NCBI GenBank assembly: GCA_964515235.1
Contig: CAZEVO010000021.1
Span: forward strand, 1-35,477
Reading direction: 5' to 3'
DNA: 35,477 nt
Source of the DNA: OPU3-GD-OMZ sp964515235
Lineage (GTDB): Bacteria > Pseudomonadota > Gammaproteobacteria > Methylococcales > Methylomonadaceae
Below the pieces are notes generated by a model. The model worked only from the letters and a program-made list of their open reading frames with translations. It was not told the origin of the DNA and searched no databases. A program made the position numbers and the translations under genes. Shown here piece by piece: positions 7,517 to 16,147 of the stretch (its first letter is position 1; each line of letters starts with the position of its first letter).

Positions 7517-8392
7517 TTATTTTAGTAAACGGCCTGCTACGGTACTTAATTTGTCTATCATCGCTTGATCGCGTGCTTTCAACGGGGTGATAATTGCATT
7601 TTGGAGACTCCTCTTACAATGACAGTTTAGAGCGTCGGAATCTAAATAGATTGTCGGAGCGGCATGTTTAATCATAGTGCGGCCGTTGACTGCATTAGAG
7701 TCTAAAACTTTAAGAATCGCTTCAACCGATACATTTTCGTGATCGGGGTGCCAGCAGTCAAAGTCGGTTACCATGGCCACTGTAGCATAGCAGAGCTCGG
7801 CTTCTCTAGCTAATTTGGCTTCCGGCATATTTGTCATGCCAATGACGTCACAACCCCAGCTGCGATAAAGTTCAGATTCTGCCACAGTTGAAAACTGAGG
7901 ACCTTCCATGACTAGATAAGTGCCGCCTCGGATTACGTCGATGTTGCTATTGAGGCAGGCTTGTTCTAAGTGATTACCTAGCCGATTACAAACGGGGTGG
8001 GCCATAGAAACGTGGGCGACTAAACCTTGGCCAAAAAAACTTTTTTCTCTGGCGAAAGTGCGATCAATAAATTGATCAATAATTACAAACATGCCGGGTT
8101 TTAAATTTTCTTGAAGTGAACCGACAGCACTGACTGAGATGATGTCTGTGACGCCTGCTTTTTTGAGGATGTCAATATTGGCGCGATAATTAATTTGAGA
8201 TGGAGGAATGCGATGGCCACGGCCATGTCGCGGCAAGAAAATTACTTTTTGGTCATTTAACTCCCCATGAAACAGTGCATCAGAAGGTTCGCCAAAAGAA
8301 GAGGTAAAGCTTTTCCATGAAGTGTTTTTTAGTCCAGCAATTTCATAAATTCCACTACCTCCAATAATTCCTAATACTTGTGAGTTGTTCAT
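7517..8392 (-). CDS. mtnP: 5'-methylthioadenosine phosphorylase MtnP
   Basis: A 291-aa PNP/MTAP-family phosphorylase that cleaves MTA, a by-product of polyamine synthesis, to adenine and methylthioribose 1-phosphate, the substrate of MtnA. Visible motifs are IIGGSGIYEI (9-18), LPRHGRGHRIPPSQINYRAN (53-72), YLVMEGPQFST (159-169) and GMTNMPEAKLAREAELCYA (185-203). TDFDCW at 209-214 carries Asp210 and Asp212, the acidic pair used for adenine recognition. This argues for true MTA specificity rather than the methylthioinosine phosphorylase of Pseudomonas. Start: ATG with SD AAGGAA, 8 bases away. First gene of the mtnP-mtnA-formyltransferase-radical SAM-yggX run. Confidence 0.95.
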   Translation of the reverse strand: MNNSQVLGIIGGSGIYEIAGLKNTSWKSFTSSFGEPSDALFHGELNDQKVIFLPRHGRGHRIPPSQINYRANIDILKKAGVTDIISVSAVGSLQENLKPGMFVIIDQFIDRTFAREKSFFGQGLVAHVSMAHPVCNRLGNHLEQACLNSNIDVIRGGTYLVMEGPQFSTVAESELYRSWGCDVIGMTNMPEAKLAREAELCYATVAMVTDFDCWHPDHENVSVEAILKVLDSNAVNGRTMIKHAAPTIYLDSDALNCHCKRSLQNAIITPLKARDQAMIDKLSTVAGRLLK

Positions 8393-8593
8393 ATCGATTT
8401 CCTTATTAACGATGTTGTTAAATTCAGTCTTTATACTAATAACATTGTACGATAGAAGGTTAATACTTTTATCGATTATTAGCCGTAAGTATGAATGGTA
8501 ATGATGGAAAGTGTTTTTAGAAGTTTTATGAAATATATAAAGAGTGAATTGTATCTGCGAGCACGTTATTATAGTATTTTACTAATGAGTCGT

Positions 8594-8606
8594 ACCGTTT
8601 AACGGT
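8594..8606. promoter_or_regulatory. Palindrome upstream of cysZ, possible operator
   Basis: A perfect 13-base palindrome, ACCGTT-T-AACGGT, lies about 78 bases before the cysZ start in the divergent mtnP/cysZ gap (8393-8683). It is a plausible dimeric-regulator site. No regulator is identified. Apart from a short GC-richer patch near 8625-8660, the rest of this gap shows no clear gene. Confidence 0.35.
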
Positions 8607-8683
8607 GATATATGACTGAGTTGATGGGGCAGCGGCAGACGCTAAGGCTCCGTAGTTTTCAATAGCGTAAGAGTATAAGAGAT

Positions 8684-9415
8684 ATGGCGGAAATGATGAT
8701 TGATGGCAAGAAAGCTAATAACCCTTTATTTGTATTTTCATGTTTAATGCGTGGATTTAAAGATTTACGTCGCCCTGAATTCCGTCAATATTTAATGATA
8801 CCTCTATTAATTAATATGTCGTTGTATCTGGGTGTGTTTGTTACCGGTTGGTACTTCTTTTCAGGTTTTTTAGAGCAAATGATTCCTGAGTGGTTGAGTT
8901 GGTTAAATTGGTTTATTTGGCCTGTTTTTATTGTTGGATTTTTCATGATAGGGGTCTTTACTTTTACAATTTTAGCTAATATTTTGGCGGCGCCTTTTTA
9001 TAGTCGCATTGCTGTTGAGGCCAAACGATTATTTAATAATCAGACTGATGTAGAGGCAGTGCAGAATTCAGTTTGGATGAGTATGCTTTCAGAATTAAAA
9101 CGACTGACCTATCTGGGTAAATATGCAATTCCATTGATCTTGTTATTTATTATTCCGGGTGTGAATTTGTTAGCGCCTATTTGTTGGTTGATTTTTTCAG
9201 CCTGGGCAATGTGTTTAGAATATATGGCTTATCCGTTTGAGAATGAGGGTTTATTATTTCCTGACCAACGAGAACAAATTAATCAAGCTCGATGGGGTAG
9301 TTTAGTATTTGGTGCAATTGTAATGTTGGGTATGAGTATTCCTATTGTTAATTTTGTGGTCCCAGCAGCGGCGATCATCGGAGCAACCGCTTACCGTGAT
9401 GGTATTAATCAATAA
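8684..9415 (+). CDS. cysZ: CysZ-family sulfate permease
   Basis: A 243-aa multi-spanning inner-membrane protein of the CysZ/EI24 family, which in E. coli takes up sulfate for cysteine synthesis. Hydrophobic helices lie at about residues 38-65, 72-105, 144-180 and 203-235. Between them is the conserved LAAPFYSRIAVEAKRLF (about 101-117). The N-terminal RGFKDLRRPEFRQYLMIPLL (24-43) is also typical. Start: ATG at 8684 with AAGAG a few bases upstream. Followed 43 bases later by a lipoprotein gene. No other sulfate-assimilation gene is in the window, so the sulfate role rests on family resemblance. Confidence 0.88.
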   Translation: MAEMMIDGKKANNPLFVFSCLMRGFKDLRRPEFRQYLMIPLLINMSLYLGVFVTGWYFFSGFLEQMIPEWLSWLNWFIWPVFIVGFFMIGVFTFTILANILAAPFYSRIAVEAKRLFNNQTDVEAVQNSVWMSMLSELKRLTYLGKYAIPLILLFIIPGVNLLAPICWLIFSAWAMCLEYMAYPFENEGLLFPDQREQINQARWGSLVFGAIVMLGMSIPIVNFVVPAAAIIGATAYRDGINQ

Positions 9416-9458
9416 ATGAGAGGATGAGTTAAGAAAATTTTTTTGGGAGGATGATATT

Positions 9459-10013
9459 ATGAAAAATAGCGAACAGCATTGGAAACGATATAGGGTGGCT
9501 ATTACGGTCGTTTTCGTTTCAGTATTAATTTCAGCTTGTGAGAGTAGTCAGGAACCGAATACATTAGTAACTGGCCAGCAAGGCAAAACTCAACAACGTT
9601 TTAAAGGTCCTTATACTTTGAAAGGCTTAGTGAGTAATGATAAACATCCGATTAAAAACGGGCGCATAGAAGTGGCAGATATCAATGGGGAAGTTCTTTC
9701 AGCTATTTCGTTGGTCGGTAATGCACGGTATCGTGTTGAATTACCCGCAGGTACGTCCTACCCGGTTATATTGACGGCTTTTCCTGCCAGTGGTGAAGAG
9801 CCGTTGAGAGTGGTTGTGGCTAATCCTACGCCAGCTAATTTTGATATTACCAGTTTAACAACGGTAATTGCAGAGAAAGCAAAGCAGATGGGAGGTTATA
9901 CGAAAAAGAATTTGCAACAGGCTGCTTTTGAAGGGGTTGCTATACCGGATAGGGACCGAACTCAAGCAGGTTTTCGAGGTGACCCAACGAAACAATTCGG
10001 TGGCTGGCATTAA
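9459..10013 (+). CDS. Predicted lipoprotein, unknown function
   Basis: A 184-aa exported protein. The N-terminus is positively charged (KRYR, residues 9-12) and followed by a hydrophobic stretch. A lipobox ISAC at 24-27 would make Cys27 the lipidated residue. After a Gln/Ser-rich linker, residues 50-130 (YTLKGLVSND...GRIEVADINGEVL...YRVELPAGTSYPVILTAF) look like a carboxypeptidase-regulatory or transthyretin-like beta domain. Asp at +3 of the mature protein is absent (CESS), so outer-membrane sorting is possible. Strong SD (GGGAGGA, 8 bases from the ATG). It lies just after cysZ, but nothing links the functions. I do not recognise a named family. Confidence 0.75.
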   Translation: MKNSEQHWKRYRVAITVVFVSVLISACESSQEPNTLVTGQQGKTQQRFKGPYTLKGLVSNDKHPIKNGRIEVADINGEVLSAISLVGNARYRVELPAGTSYPVILTAFPASGEEPLRVVVANPTPANFDITSLTTVIAEKAKQMGGYTKKNLQQAAFEGVAIPDRDRTQAGFRGDPTKQFGGWH

Positions 10014-10050
10014 ATATAGCTTTTTTATTGAATGACTCTAGTATTGGACA

Positions 10051-11340
10051 TCAATGATTTAGTGTGACTGCAATGTGGTCATCTTGCGCGATGGTTAAAT
10101 GGCAGTCTATAATTTTATTTTCGATCGTCGTAAAGGGTTCTATTTCAGCGGTGACACGTAAATAATTAGGCGTATAGCCTGAGACCTGAACTGTACCTTG
10201 TTCCGTCAGTTGGTGCTGACTTTCCCAGAGTACAGGGAACGTTTTACCAAGGTGTTGTTGGTAGTTTTTTTGTTTCATTTCTTTAGCAAGTAGATGCAAA
10301 GTTTTGCTGCGTTGTTTTTTTACCGTTGTTGTCACGGCATTGGGGAGTTGTGCTGCATAGGTCCCCTGACGCGGTGAATAACTGAAAATATGAATATGAG
10401 CAAAATTCATAGCTTTAATGAATTGTATGCTTTGTTGCCATTCTTGCTCAGTTTCTCCCGGAAACCCTACGATGATATCAGTGCTTATAGTGAAATCTTT
10501 GATCTGACGTCGAGCTTGTGTGATCAGTTTTTCATATTGCTCCGTTTTGCATCGACGTGCCATGCGCTGTAGTACGGTGTTAGAACCACTTTGTAGCGGT
10601 AAATGTAAGTGTGGCATTAATCGCGAGTTTTCAAATAACGTAAAAAACTCAGCCGGTAAATCCCAAGGTTCGAGTGAACCAAGACGGAGACGAGGGATTG
10701 TTGTTTGTTCTAGAATCTCAAGAATAAGTGCAGATAAATGAGTGTTAATGTCTGAACCATACCCACCTAAGTGAACACCAGTAAGAATAACTTCCTGAAC
10801 GCCTTCTTCATGGAGTTGATTTATTTCGTCAATAATCGCTGAAATAGGGCGACTGACTTCTTGCCCTCTAGCTACAGTTACAATACAAAAGGTGCATTTA
10901 TAACGACAACCGTCTTGAACTTTAATAAAAGCACGCTGACGACCCCGTCGAAATAATGAAAATTCACTTGGTTCCGTTGACATAGCAGGCATGGTTTCAG
11001 TATTTAGTTCTGCAAGAGATAGTGAAACGAGCTTATCTTTATCTTTGTTACTAATAACAAGATCTACACCTAATAAGTTAGCAGCCTCATTTGAGTTTAA
11101 TGTCGCATAGCAACCGCTGAGCACTAACTTAGCTTCTGGGTTGTTGCGATGGATACGCCGGATAAGTTGCTTGGATTTACGTACAGCTTCTTGTGTAACA
11201 GCACAAGAATTAATAACGATTAAATTAGCACTTTGTTGTTCGAGTGTTATGGTGTGTCCTGCTTTTTGAAATTCTTGTGCCCAGGTTTCGAGCTCAGCTT
11301 CATTAAGGCGACAACCAAGTGTTTTAAGGTGGACCTGCAT
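10051..11340 (-). CDS. mtaB: MtaB, tRNA t6A37 methylthiotransferase
   Basis: A 429-aa radical SAM methylthiotransferase that would convert t6A37 to ms2t6A37 in tRNAs reading ANN codons. The N-terminal UPF0004 domain has the three cluster-ligand cysteines Cys10, Cys46 and Cys77. The radical SAM motif CRYKCTFC is at 145-152. The KVQDGC lead-in, the GVQEVILTGVHLGGYG segment and a C-terminal TRAM-like domain (about 365-425) complete the architecture. The sequence at Cys10 (KTLGCRLNEAE) and GVHLGGYG fit MtaB better than MiaB or RimO. Convergent with the lipoprotein gene (37-base gap). Confidence 0.93.
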   Translation of the reverse strand: MQVHLKTLGCRLNEAELETWAQEFQKAGHTITLEQQSANLIVINSCAVTQEAVRKSKQLIRRIHRNNPEAKLVLSGCYATLNSNEAANLLGVDLVISNKDKDKLVSLSLAELNTETMPAMSTEPSEFSLFRRGRQRAFIKVQDGCRYKCTFCIVTVARGQEVSRPISAIIDEINQLHEEGVQEVILTGVHLGGYGSDINTHLSALILEILEQTTIPRLRLGSLEPWDLPAEFFTLFENSRLMPHLHLPLQSGSNTVLQRMARRCKTEQYEKLITQARRQIKDFTISTDIIVGFPGETEQEWQQSIQFIKAMNFAHIHIFSYSPRQGTYAAQLPNAVTTTVKKQRSKTLHLLAKEMKQKNYQQHLGKTFPVLWESQHQLTEQGTVQVSGYTPNYLRVTAEIEPFTTIENKIIDCHLTIAQDDHIAVTLNH

Positions 11341-11466
11341 GTGGGTTAAGGGTGTGTTAGATTAGAGGCTTATTATAAGATCATTTCAAGGCAGACAAAA
11401 GTATTTTGATGTTTATTGAGTTGTTAACAATACATCTAAGCCATGATGGCAGTTTGTTAGAATGTT

Positions 11467-12696
11467 TTATCCAAAAAACCAATAGCTTACGATGATTGCT
11501 GCTGTAATGCCGCCAATATCTGCAATAAGGCCACAACTGGCAGCATGGCGTATGTTTTTTATACCTACAGCACCAAAATAGACAGCAAGAACATAAAAAG
11601 TTGTTTCAGTACTGCCTTGAACAATTGCTGCCATACGACCTGAAAAAGAGTCGACTCCATTGGCTTGCATGGTTTCTACCATCATCGCACGGGCACCGCT
11701 ACCACTAAAAGGTTTCATTAGAGCTGTTGGTAATGCATCTATAAAGCGGTCATCGATATTGAAGGCGCGTACAAGAGAACGAATGAGTTCTTGGCCGATA
11801 TCTAATGCCCCGCTAGCCCTGAACACAGCGATGGCCACCAGCATGGCGACGAGATAGGGGATAATTGTTTTTGCGGTTTCAAAGCCTTCTTTAGCACCCT
11901 CAATAAAGGCCTCGTAAGCATTTATTTTATGATAAACGGCACCGAGCATAAAGGTGATGACTAATGAAAATAATATAGTATTACTTACTAGTGCTGATTG
12001 CTGTTGCATACTAACTTGATCTAATTGCGAGAAGTAAAGCAATAGACTGCTAAGCAATACGGTGAATCCGCCAAGATAACTTAAAATAACTTTATCTAAG
12101 AGGTTAATCTTTTGGATGAAGGCAACGGCTAAAAGGCCTACAATACTTGAAACATAGGTGGCCAATAGAATAGGTATAAACACATCGCTAGGGTTTAATG
12201 CTCCAAGTTGAGCACGGTAAGCAAATATAGTGACTGGAAATAAGGTAACCGAGGAGGTATTAATGACCAAGAATAGTATTTGGGCATTACTCGCCGTTTC
12301 AGGCTCAGGGTTGAGTGTTTGTAATTCTCTCATTGCTTTTATGCCTAAAGGCGTAGCTGCATTATCAAGACCGAGAGCATTAGCCGACATGTTCATAACA
12401 ATCGCGCCGAGTGCTGGGTGGTCTTTAGGGATTTCAGGCATAAGGCGTTGAAATAATGGGTAGAGCCCACGGGTGAGTAGTGCAATAAATCCGCTTCGTT
12501 CTCCTATTCGCATGATTCCAAGCCACAAGCAAAGAATACCTGTTAAGCCTAAAGAGATTTCAAAGGCTGTTTTAGCCATAGTAAACATGGCCGTTATTAT
12601 TGTGTTGAAAATATTCGAGTCGCCTAAAAAAAATAACTTTATTGTTGCCGTTATGAAGGCAACAATAAAGAAAAAGAGCCAAATGATATTTAACAA
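11467..12696 (-). CDS. SpmA-SpmB fusion, nucleoside-recognition (Gate) membrane protein
   Basis: A 409-aa polytopic inner-membrane protein with two Gate domains in tandem. The SpmA-like half contains MNMSANALGLDNAATPLGIK (101-120) and VINTSSVTLFPVT. The SpmB-like half contains MKPFSGSGARAMMVE (327-341) and GSTETTFYVLAVYFGAVGIK (361-380). In Bacillus these are two separate genes needed for spore-core dehydration. In non-sporulating gammaproteobacteria the role is unknown, and a transport role is only suggested. The start is TTG at 12696. It is the first possible start after an in-frame TAA and has AAGG 7 bases upstream. No coupling to mtaB is evident. Confidence 0.87.
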   Translation of the reverse strand: MLNIIWLFFFIVAFITATIKLFFLGDSNIFNTIITAMFTMAKTAFEISLGLTGILCLWLGIMRIGERSGFIALLTRGLYPLFQRLMPEIPKDHPALGAIVMNMSANALGLDNAATPLGIKAMRELQTLNPEPETASNAQILFLVINTSSVTLFPVTIFAYRAQLGALNPSDVFIPILLATYVSSIVGLLAVAFIQKINLLDKVILSYLGGFTVLLSSLLLYFSQLDQVSMQQQSALVSNTILFSLVITFMLGAVYHKINAYEAFIEGAKEGFETAKTIIPYLVAMLVAIAVFRASGALDIGQELIRSLVRAFNIDDRFIDALPTALMKPFSGSGARAMMVETMQANGVDSFSGRMAAIVQGSTETTFYVLAVYFGAVGIKNIRHAASCGLIADIGGITAAIIVSYWFFG

Positions 12697-12746
12697 ACTA
12701 CGGCCTTAATTATTGGCTAAAAAACAGATGCTCTGCATAAATTCAA

Positions 12747-14114
12747 TTAGTCAATTGCTTTGGCTAATGATGAGGCGTAACCAATATAGTTTTGGGGGGT
12801 TAATGAGAGTAATGAATCCTTTGCATGTTCTGGAATATCGAGTTTAAGTATGAATTGTTGAATTTCGGATTGGCCGATTTTATGGCCTCGAGTCAATTCT
12901 TTGAGTTTTTCGTAGGGTTTCTCAATTTGATAACGTCGCATAACTGTTTGTATGGGTTCTGCGAGTACTTCCCAGTTATGATCAAGATCATCGTTGATAG
13001 TATTAGGATTAATTTGTAATTTGGAAATGCCTTTTAAGGTCGCTTGTATAGCAATTAATGTATGAGCAACGCCTACACCAATATTTCTAAGCACAGTCGA
13101 ATCTGTGAGGTCACGCTGCCAACGGGAAACGGGTAGTTTTTCGGCTAAGTGTGAGAAAATTGCATTAGCGACTCCTAGGTTACCTTCAGAGTTCTCAAAA
13201 TCAATCGGGTTTACTTTGTGTGGCATCGTCGATGAGCCGACTTCACCGGCAATAGTTTTTTGGTTGAAATATCCAAGTGAAATATAACTCCAGATGTCGC
13301 GATCAAAATCAAGCAGGATAGTATTGAACCGTGACACTGTATGGAAAAATTCAGCAATGTAATCATGAGGTTCAATCTGAATAGTATATGGGTTCCAAGA
13401 AAGTCCCAGTGATGTTACAAAATGTTCTGAAAATTCTGGCCAGTTTACTTCTGGGTATGCGACCTGATGGGCATTATAATTACCTACAGCGCCATTGATC
13501 TTACCTAATAGGGCTATTTGACTTAGTTGTTTTCTTTGTCTTTGAAGGCGAGCAACGACATTAGCAAATTCTTTACCAGTTGTTGTTGGGGATGCGGATT
13601 GACCATGCGTTCGCGATAACATGGGTTGTGTTGCTGTACTAATAGCAATATCTTTAATAGCTGTGATACATGCATCAATATAATTCAATAAAACATCACG
13701 ACCTTCTTTTAACATTAGAGCATAGGAGAGATTATTGATATCTTCTGATGTGCAGGCAAAATGAATAAACTCATTAATACTTTTTAATTCCTGATTTTCT
13801 TGGATACACTCTTTTAAGAAATACTCTATAGCTTTTACATCGTGATTGGTTGTTTTCTCAATAGTTTTGATCCGCTCGGCATCAGACTCTGAGAAGTTCT
13901 GAATGATGTTATCAAGAATGTCGTGCGCATTAGAGCTGAGCACGGGCACTTCGGTAATCTCTGGTTTTTCAGCAAGGGCCTTTAGCCAATGAATTTCAAC
14001 CTGAAGTCGGTAGCGAATTAATCCATACTCGCTGAAAATAGGGCGTAATTCACTAGCTTTGTTAGCATAGCGACCATCAATGGGTGAAATAGCAAATAGA
14101 GAGGATTGGCTCAT
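12747..14114 (-). CDS. purB: Adenylosuccinate lyase PurB
   Basis: A 455-aa fumarase/aspartase-superfamily lyase. It acts twice in purine synthesis, on SAICAR and on adenylosuccinate. The signature loop SSTMPHKVNP is at 294-303 (catalytic Ser), and THGQ with the active-site His170 is at 169-172. The N-terminus SPIDGRYANK and the length match the E. coli type. The ATG overlaps the mnmA stop in an ATGA and has its own SD (AGGA, 6 bases away). In E. coli, hflD lies between mnmA and purB; here it is absent. Confidence 0.97.
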   Translation of the reverse strand: MSQSSLFAISPIDGRYANKASELRPIFSEYGLIRYRLQVEIHWLKALAEKPEITEVPVLSSNAHDILDNIIQNFSESDAERIKTIEKTTNHDVKAIEYFLKECIQENQELKSINEFIHFACTSEDINNLSYALMLKEGRDVLLNYIDACITAIKDIAISTATQPMLSRTHGQSASPTTTGKEFANVVARLQRQRKQLSQIALLGKINGAVGNYNAHQVAYPEVNWPEFSEHFVTSLGLSWNPYTIQIEPHDYIAEFFHTVSRFNTILLDFDRDIWSYISLGYFNQKTIAGEVGSSTMPHKVNPIDFENSEGNLGVANAIFSHLAEKLPVSRWQRDLTDSTVLRNIGVGVAHTLIAIQATLKGISKLQINPNTINDDLDHNWEVLAEPIQTVMRRYQIEKPYEKLKELTRGHKIGQSEIQQFILKLDIPEHAKDSLLSLTPQNYIGYASSLAKAID

Positions 14115-15241
14115 TTAATATCCTGTTTGGTTTTGTAACGAATTTTAGGGTTGGTGGTGTTTTCTGCATTATCAATAATACCACCGCCTAGGCAAATATC
14201 CTGATCATAGAAGACTACAGATTGTCCGGGTGTAATGGCACGCTGAGGTGATTCAAAGGTTACGCGGTAACGGTTATTTGCAAGAGGTTCAAGTTGACAG
14301 AGTTGATCTTCTTGGCGATAGCGTATTTTGGCAGCACAATTTTTGATAGTTTTGGGTGCTTGTTCGCTGACCCAGTCACATTGGCTCGTGGTTAATGAGT
14401 TATGAAATAATAACGGGTGATTATGGCCCTGGCCAACAATGAGAATATTATTGTTTAAGTCTTTATCGAGGACATACCACGGTTCTTCAGATGCGCCCTT
14501 AACACCCCCTATTCCAAGTCCTTGACGTTGGCCAATGGTGTAATACATGAGTCCCTGGTGGCTACTGACAAGTTGACCTTCGGGGGTTCGCATTTCACCT
14601 GGTTGAGTTGCGAGATAGCGTTTTAAAAATTGTGTGAACTTACGTTCACCAATAAAACAAATACCAGTGCTGTCTTTTTTTCCGTGGTTATCAAAGCCAG
14701 ACCGATGGGCTAAATCTCGTAGTTCTGGTTTATGTATGTCACCAATAGGGAAGAGGGTTTTGGCCAGTTGATGTTGCTTTAGCGTATATAAGAAGTAGCT
14801 TTGTTCTTTATTTGGATCAAGTCCTTTGCGTAATAAATAGCGCCCGCTTTCTTGGCTGACACGAGCATAGTGTCCAGTTGCAATATAATCAGCACCTAAG
14901 TCAAAGGCATAGTCAAGGAAAGCTTTGAATTTAATATGTTTATTGCATAGGATGTCTGGGTTAGGTGTTCTTCCTGATTGATATTCTGCCAGAAATATCT
15001 CAAAAACCTGATCCCAGTATTCAGTGGCAAAGTTAACGGTTTTAAGAGGAATCTTAAGAGTGTCAGAAACTTGCTGGGCATCTTTTAAATCTTTCAATGC
15101 AGTACATTCATCAGTGCCATCATCCTCATCCCAATTTTTCATAAATAAACCGGTTACTTGGTACCCTTGTTCGACCAGTTTTAGAGCGGTTACTGATGAG
15201 TCAACACCGCCAGACATGCCCACAACAATATGTTTGCTCAT
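14111..15241 (-). CDS. mnmA: tRNA-specific 2-thiouridylase MnmA
   Basis: A 376-aa enzyme that thiolates U34 of tRNA-Lys, -Glu and -Gln using sulfur relayed to it as persulfide. The PP-loop SGGVDSS (10-16) binds ATP. The catalytic cysteine pair is Cys99 (NPDILCNKHIKF) and Cys195 (STGICFIGERKF). GMYYTIGQRQGLGIGG-type sequence (here GLMYYTIGQRQGLGIGG) and a C-terminal beta domain follow. Start and stop both overlap neighbours by ATGA: with nudJ upstream at 15238-15241 and purB downstream at 14111-14114. The three genes are therefore one tightly coupled operon. Confidence 0.97.
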   Translation of the reverse strand: MSKHIVVGMSGGVDSSVTALKLVEQGYQVTGLFMKNWDEDDGTDECTALKDLKDAQQVSDTLKIPLKTVNFATEYWDQVFEIFLAEYQSGRTPNPDILCNKHIKFKAFLDYAFDLGADYIATGHYARVSQESGRYLLRKGLDPNKEQSYFLYTLKQHQLAKTLFPIGDIHKPELRDLAHRSGFDNHGKKDSTGICFIGERKFTQFLKRYLATQPGEMRTPEGQLVSSHQGLMYYTIGQRQGLGIGGVKGASEEPWYVLDKDLNNNILIVGQGHNHPLLFHNSLTTSQCDWVSEQAPKTIKNCAAKIRYRQEDQLCQLEPLANNRYRVTFESPQRAITPGQSVVFYDQDICLGGGIIDNAENTTNPKIRYKTKQDIK

Positions 15242-15705
15242 ATGGTTATTAATGATTTAAGAAAAGTCAAAGGAATGCGTTGCCCAGATAAGTATTGATT
15301 AATGGACTCAAGTACTAATGGGCTACGTAATCGTTCTTTATGACGAGTTAAATGTTCGTGGTTTAACCAATGGGTTGCCATGATTCCTTCGTCTAAACGC
15401 AGTGTAGGGTTGGGTTCTGAGATGCTTCCTGTAAAGCAAATGCGTAGAAAAGTAGGGAATTTGTCATGTTTGCGCCATAATTGAATTGCAATGAGCGCTG
15501 AGGGCTCAAATTGACACGTGGTTTCCTCTAGAACTTCACGTTTAATAGCGGAGATAAGGTCTTCGCCATTTTCTAGATGTCCTGCCGGTTGATTAAAAAC
15601 TAGCTGGCCTGAGCAGCGCTCTTCTACCATTAAAAAGTGTTGGTTTTTTTCTATTACTGCAGCTACAGTAACGTGGGGTTTCCAGATTGAATTAGGTTCG
15701 TTCAT
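15238..15705 (-). CDS. nudJ: Nudix hydrolase, NudJ-like
   Basis: 155 aa from the ATG at 15705 (MNEPNSIWKPHVTVAAVIE). A longer reading to 15768 exists but adds an unconserved hydrophobic peptide. The Nudix box is GHLENGEDLISAIKREVLEE, followed by TTC. The usual Gly after REXXEE is Thr here, a mild deviation, while the metal-binding Glu residues are intact. NudJ acts on nucleoside di- and triphosphates and on thiamin pyrimidine pyrophosphate in E. coli, where it also precedes mnmA. No clear SD. Divergent from clpS, with a short shared promoter region (15706-15815). Confidence 0.87.
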   Translation of the reverse strand: MNEPNSIWKPHVTVAAVIEKNQHFLMVEERCSGQLVFNQPAGHLENGEDLISAIKREVLEETTCQFEPSALIAIQLWRKHDKFPTFLRICFTGSISEPNPTLRLDEGIMATHWLNHEHLTRHKERLRSPLVLESINQYLSGQRIPLTFLKSLITI

Positions 15706-15815
15706 TAAATAAAAAAGTATGTAGCAATAGCCATGAAACAAATTTGATATATAATTAAATTTTAACATTTCACAACTTCATTTTATGACAAACGTTGAAT
15801 TATTTTTAGTGACCA

Positions 15816-16139
15816 ATGTCTGAGATAGATTCAAATGGCAATAAAGTAGGCGACCTTGCTGTACAGGATGTTACTCCTAAACTAAAGAAGCCACCGTTAT
15901 ATAAAGTGGTCTTATTAAATGACGATTTCACCCCTATGGACTTTGTCGTCGATATTTTGGTACATTTCTTTTCAATGTCTGAAGAAAAAGCAACACGTGT
16001 TATGTTGCATGTACATACGCGGGGGGTGGGTGTTTGTGGTGTTTTTTCTAAAGATGTCGCTGAAACAAAGGTGGAGTTGGTTAATCAACATGCACGTGAT
16101 CATCAACACCCTCTTAAATGTTCGATGGAAGAAGCCTAG
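15816..16139 (+). CDS. clpS: ClpS, N-degron adaptor of ClpAP
   Basis: A 107-aa adaptor with a flexible N-terminal arm (residues 1-25) and a folded core. The substrate pocket is visible: LLNDDFTPMDFV with Asn35, Asp36 and Asp37, and the His residues of MLHVHTRG (65, 67). ClpS binds proteins beginning with Leu, Phe, Tyr or Trp and hands them to ClpA, which starts 8 bases downstream. The tagging enzymes Bpt and Aat are encoded 2-4 kb away on the other strand. Confidence 0.97.
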   Translation: MSEIDSNGNKVGDLAVQDVTPKLKKPPLYKVVLLNDDFTPMDFVVDILVHFFSMSEEKATRVMLHVHTRGVGVCGVFSKDVAETKVELVNQHARDHQHPLKCSMEEA

Positions 16140-16147
16140 CCTAAATT

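Noticed and set aside
15706..15768. N-terminal extension of the Nudix protein.
   Set aside because: The extra 21 residues are hydrophobic and unlike NudJ, and the region is the likely nudJ/clpS promoter gap.
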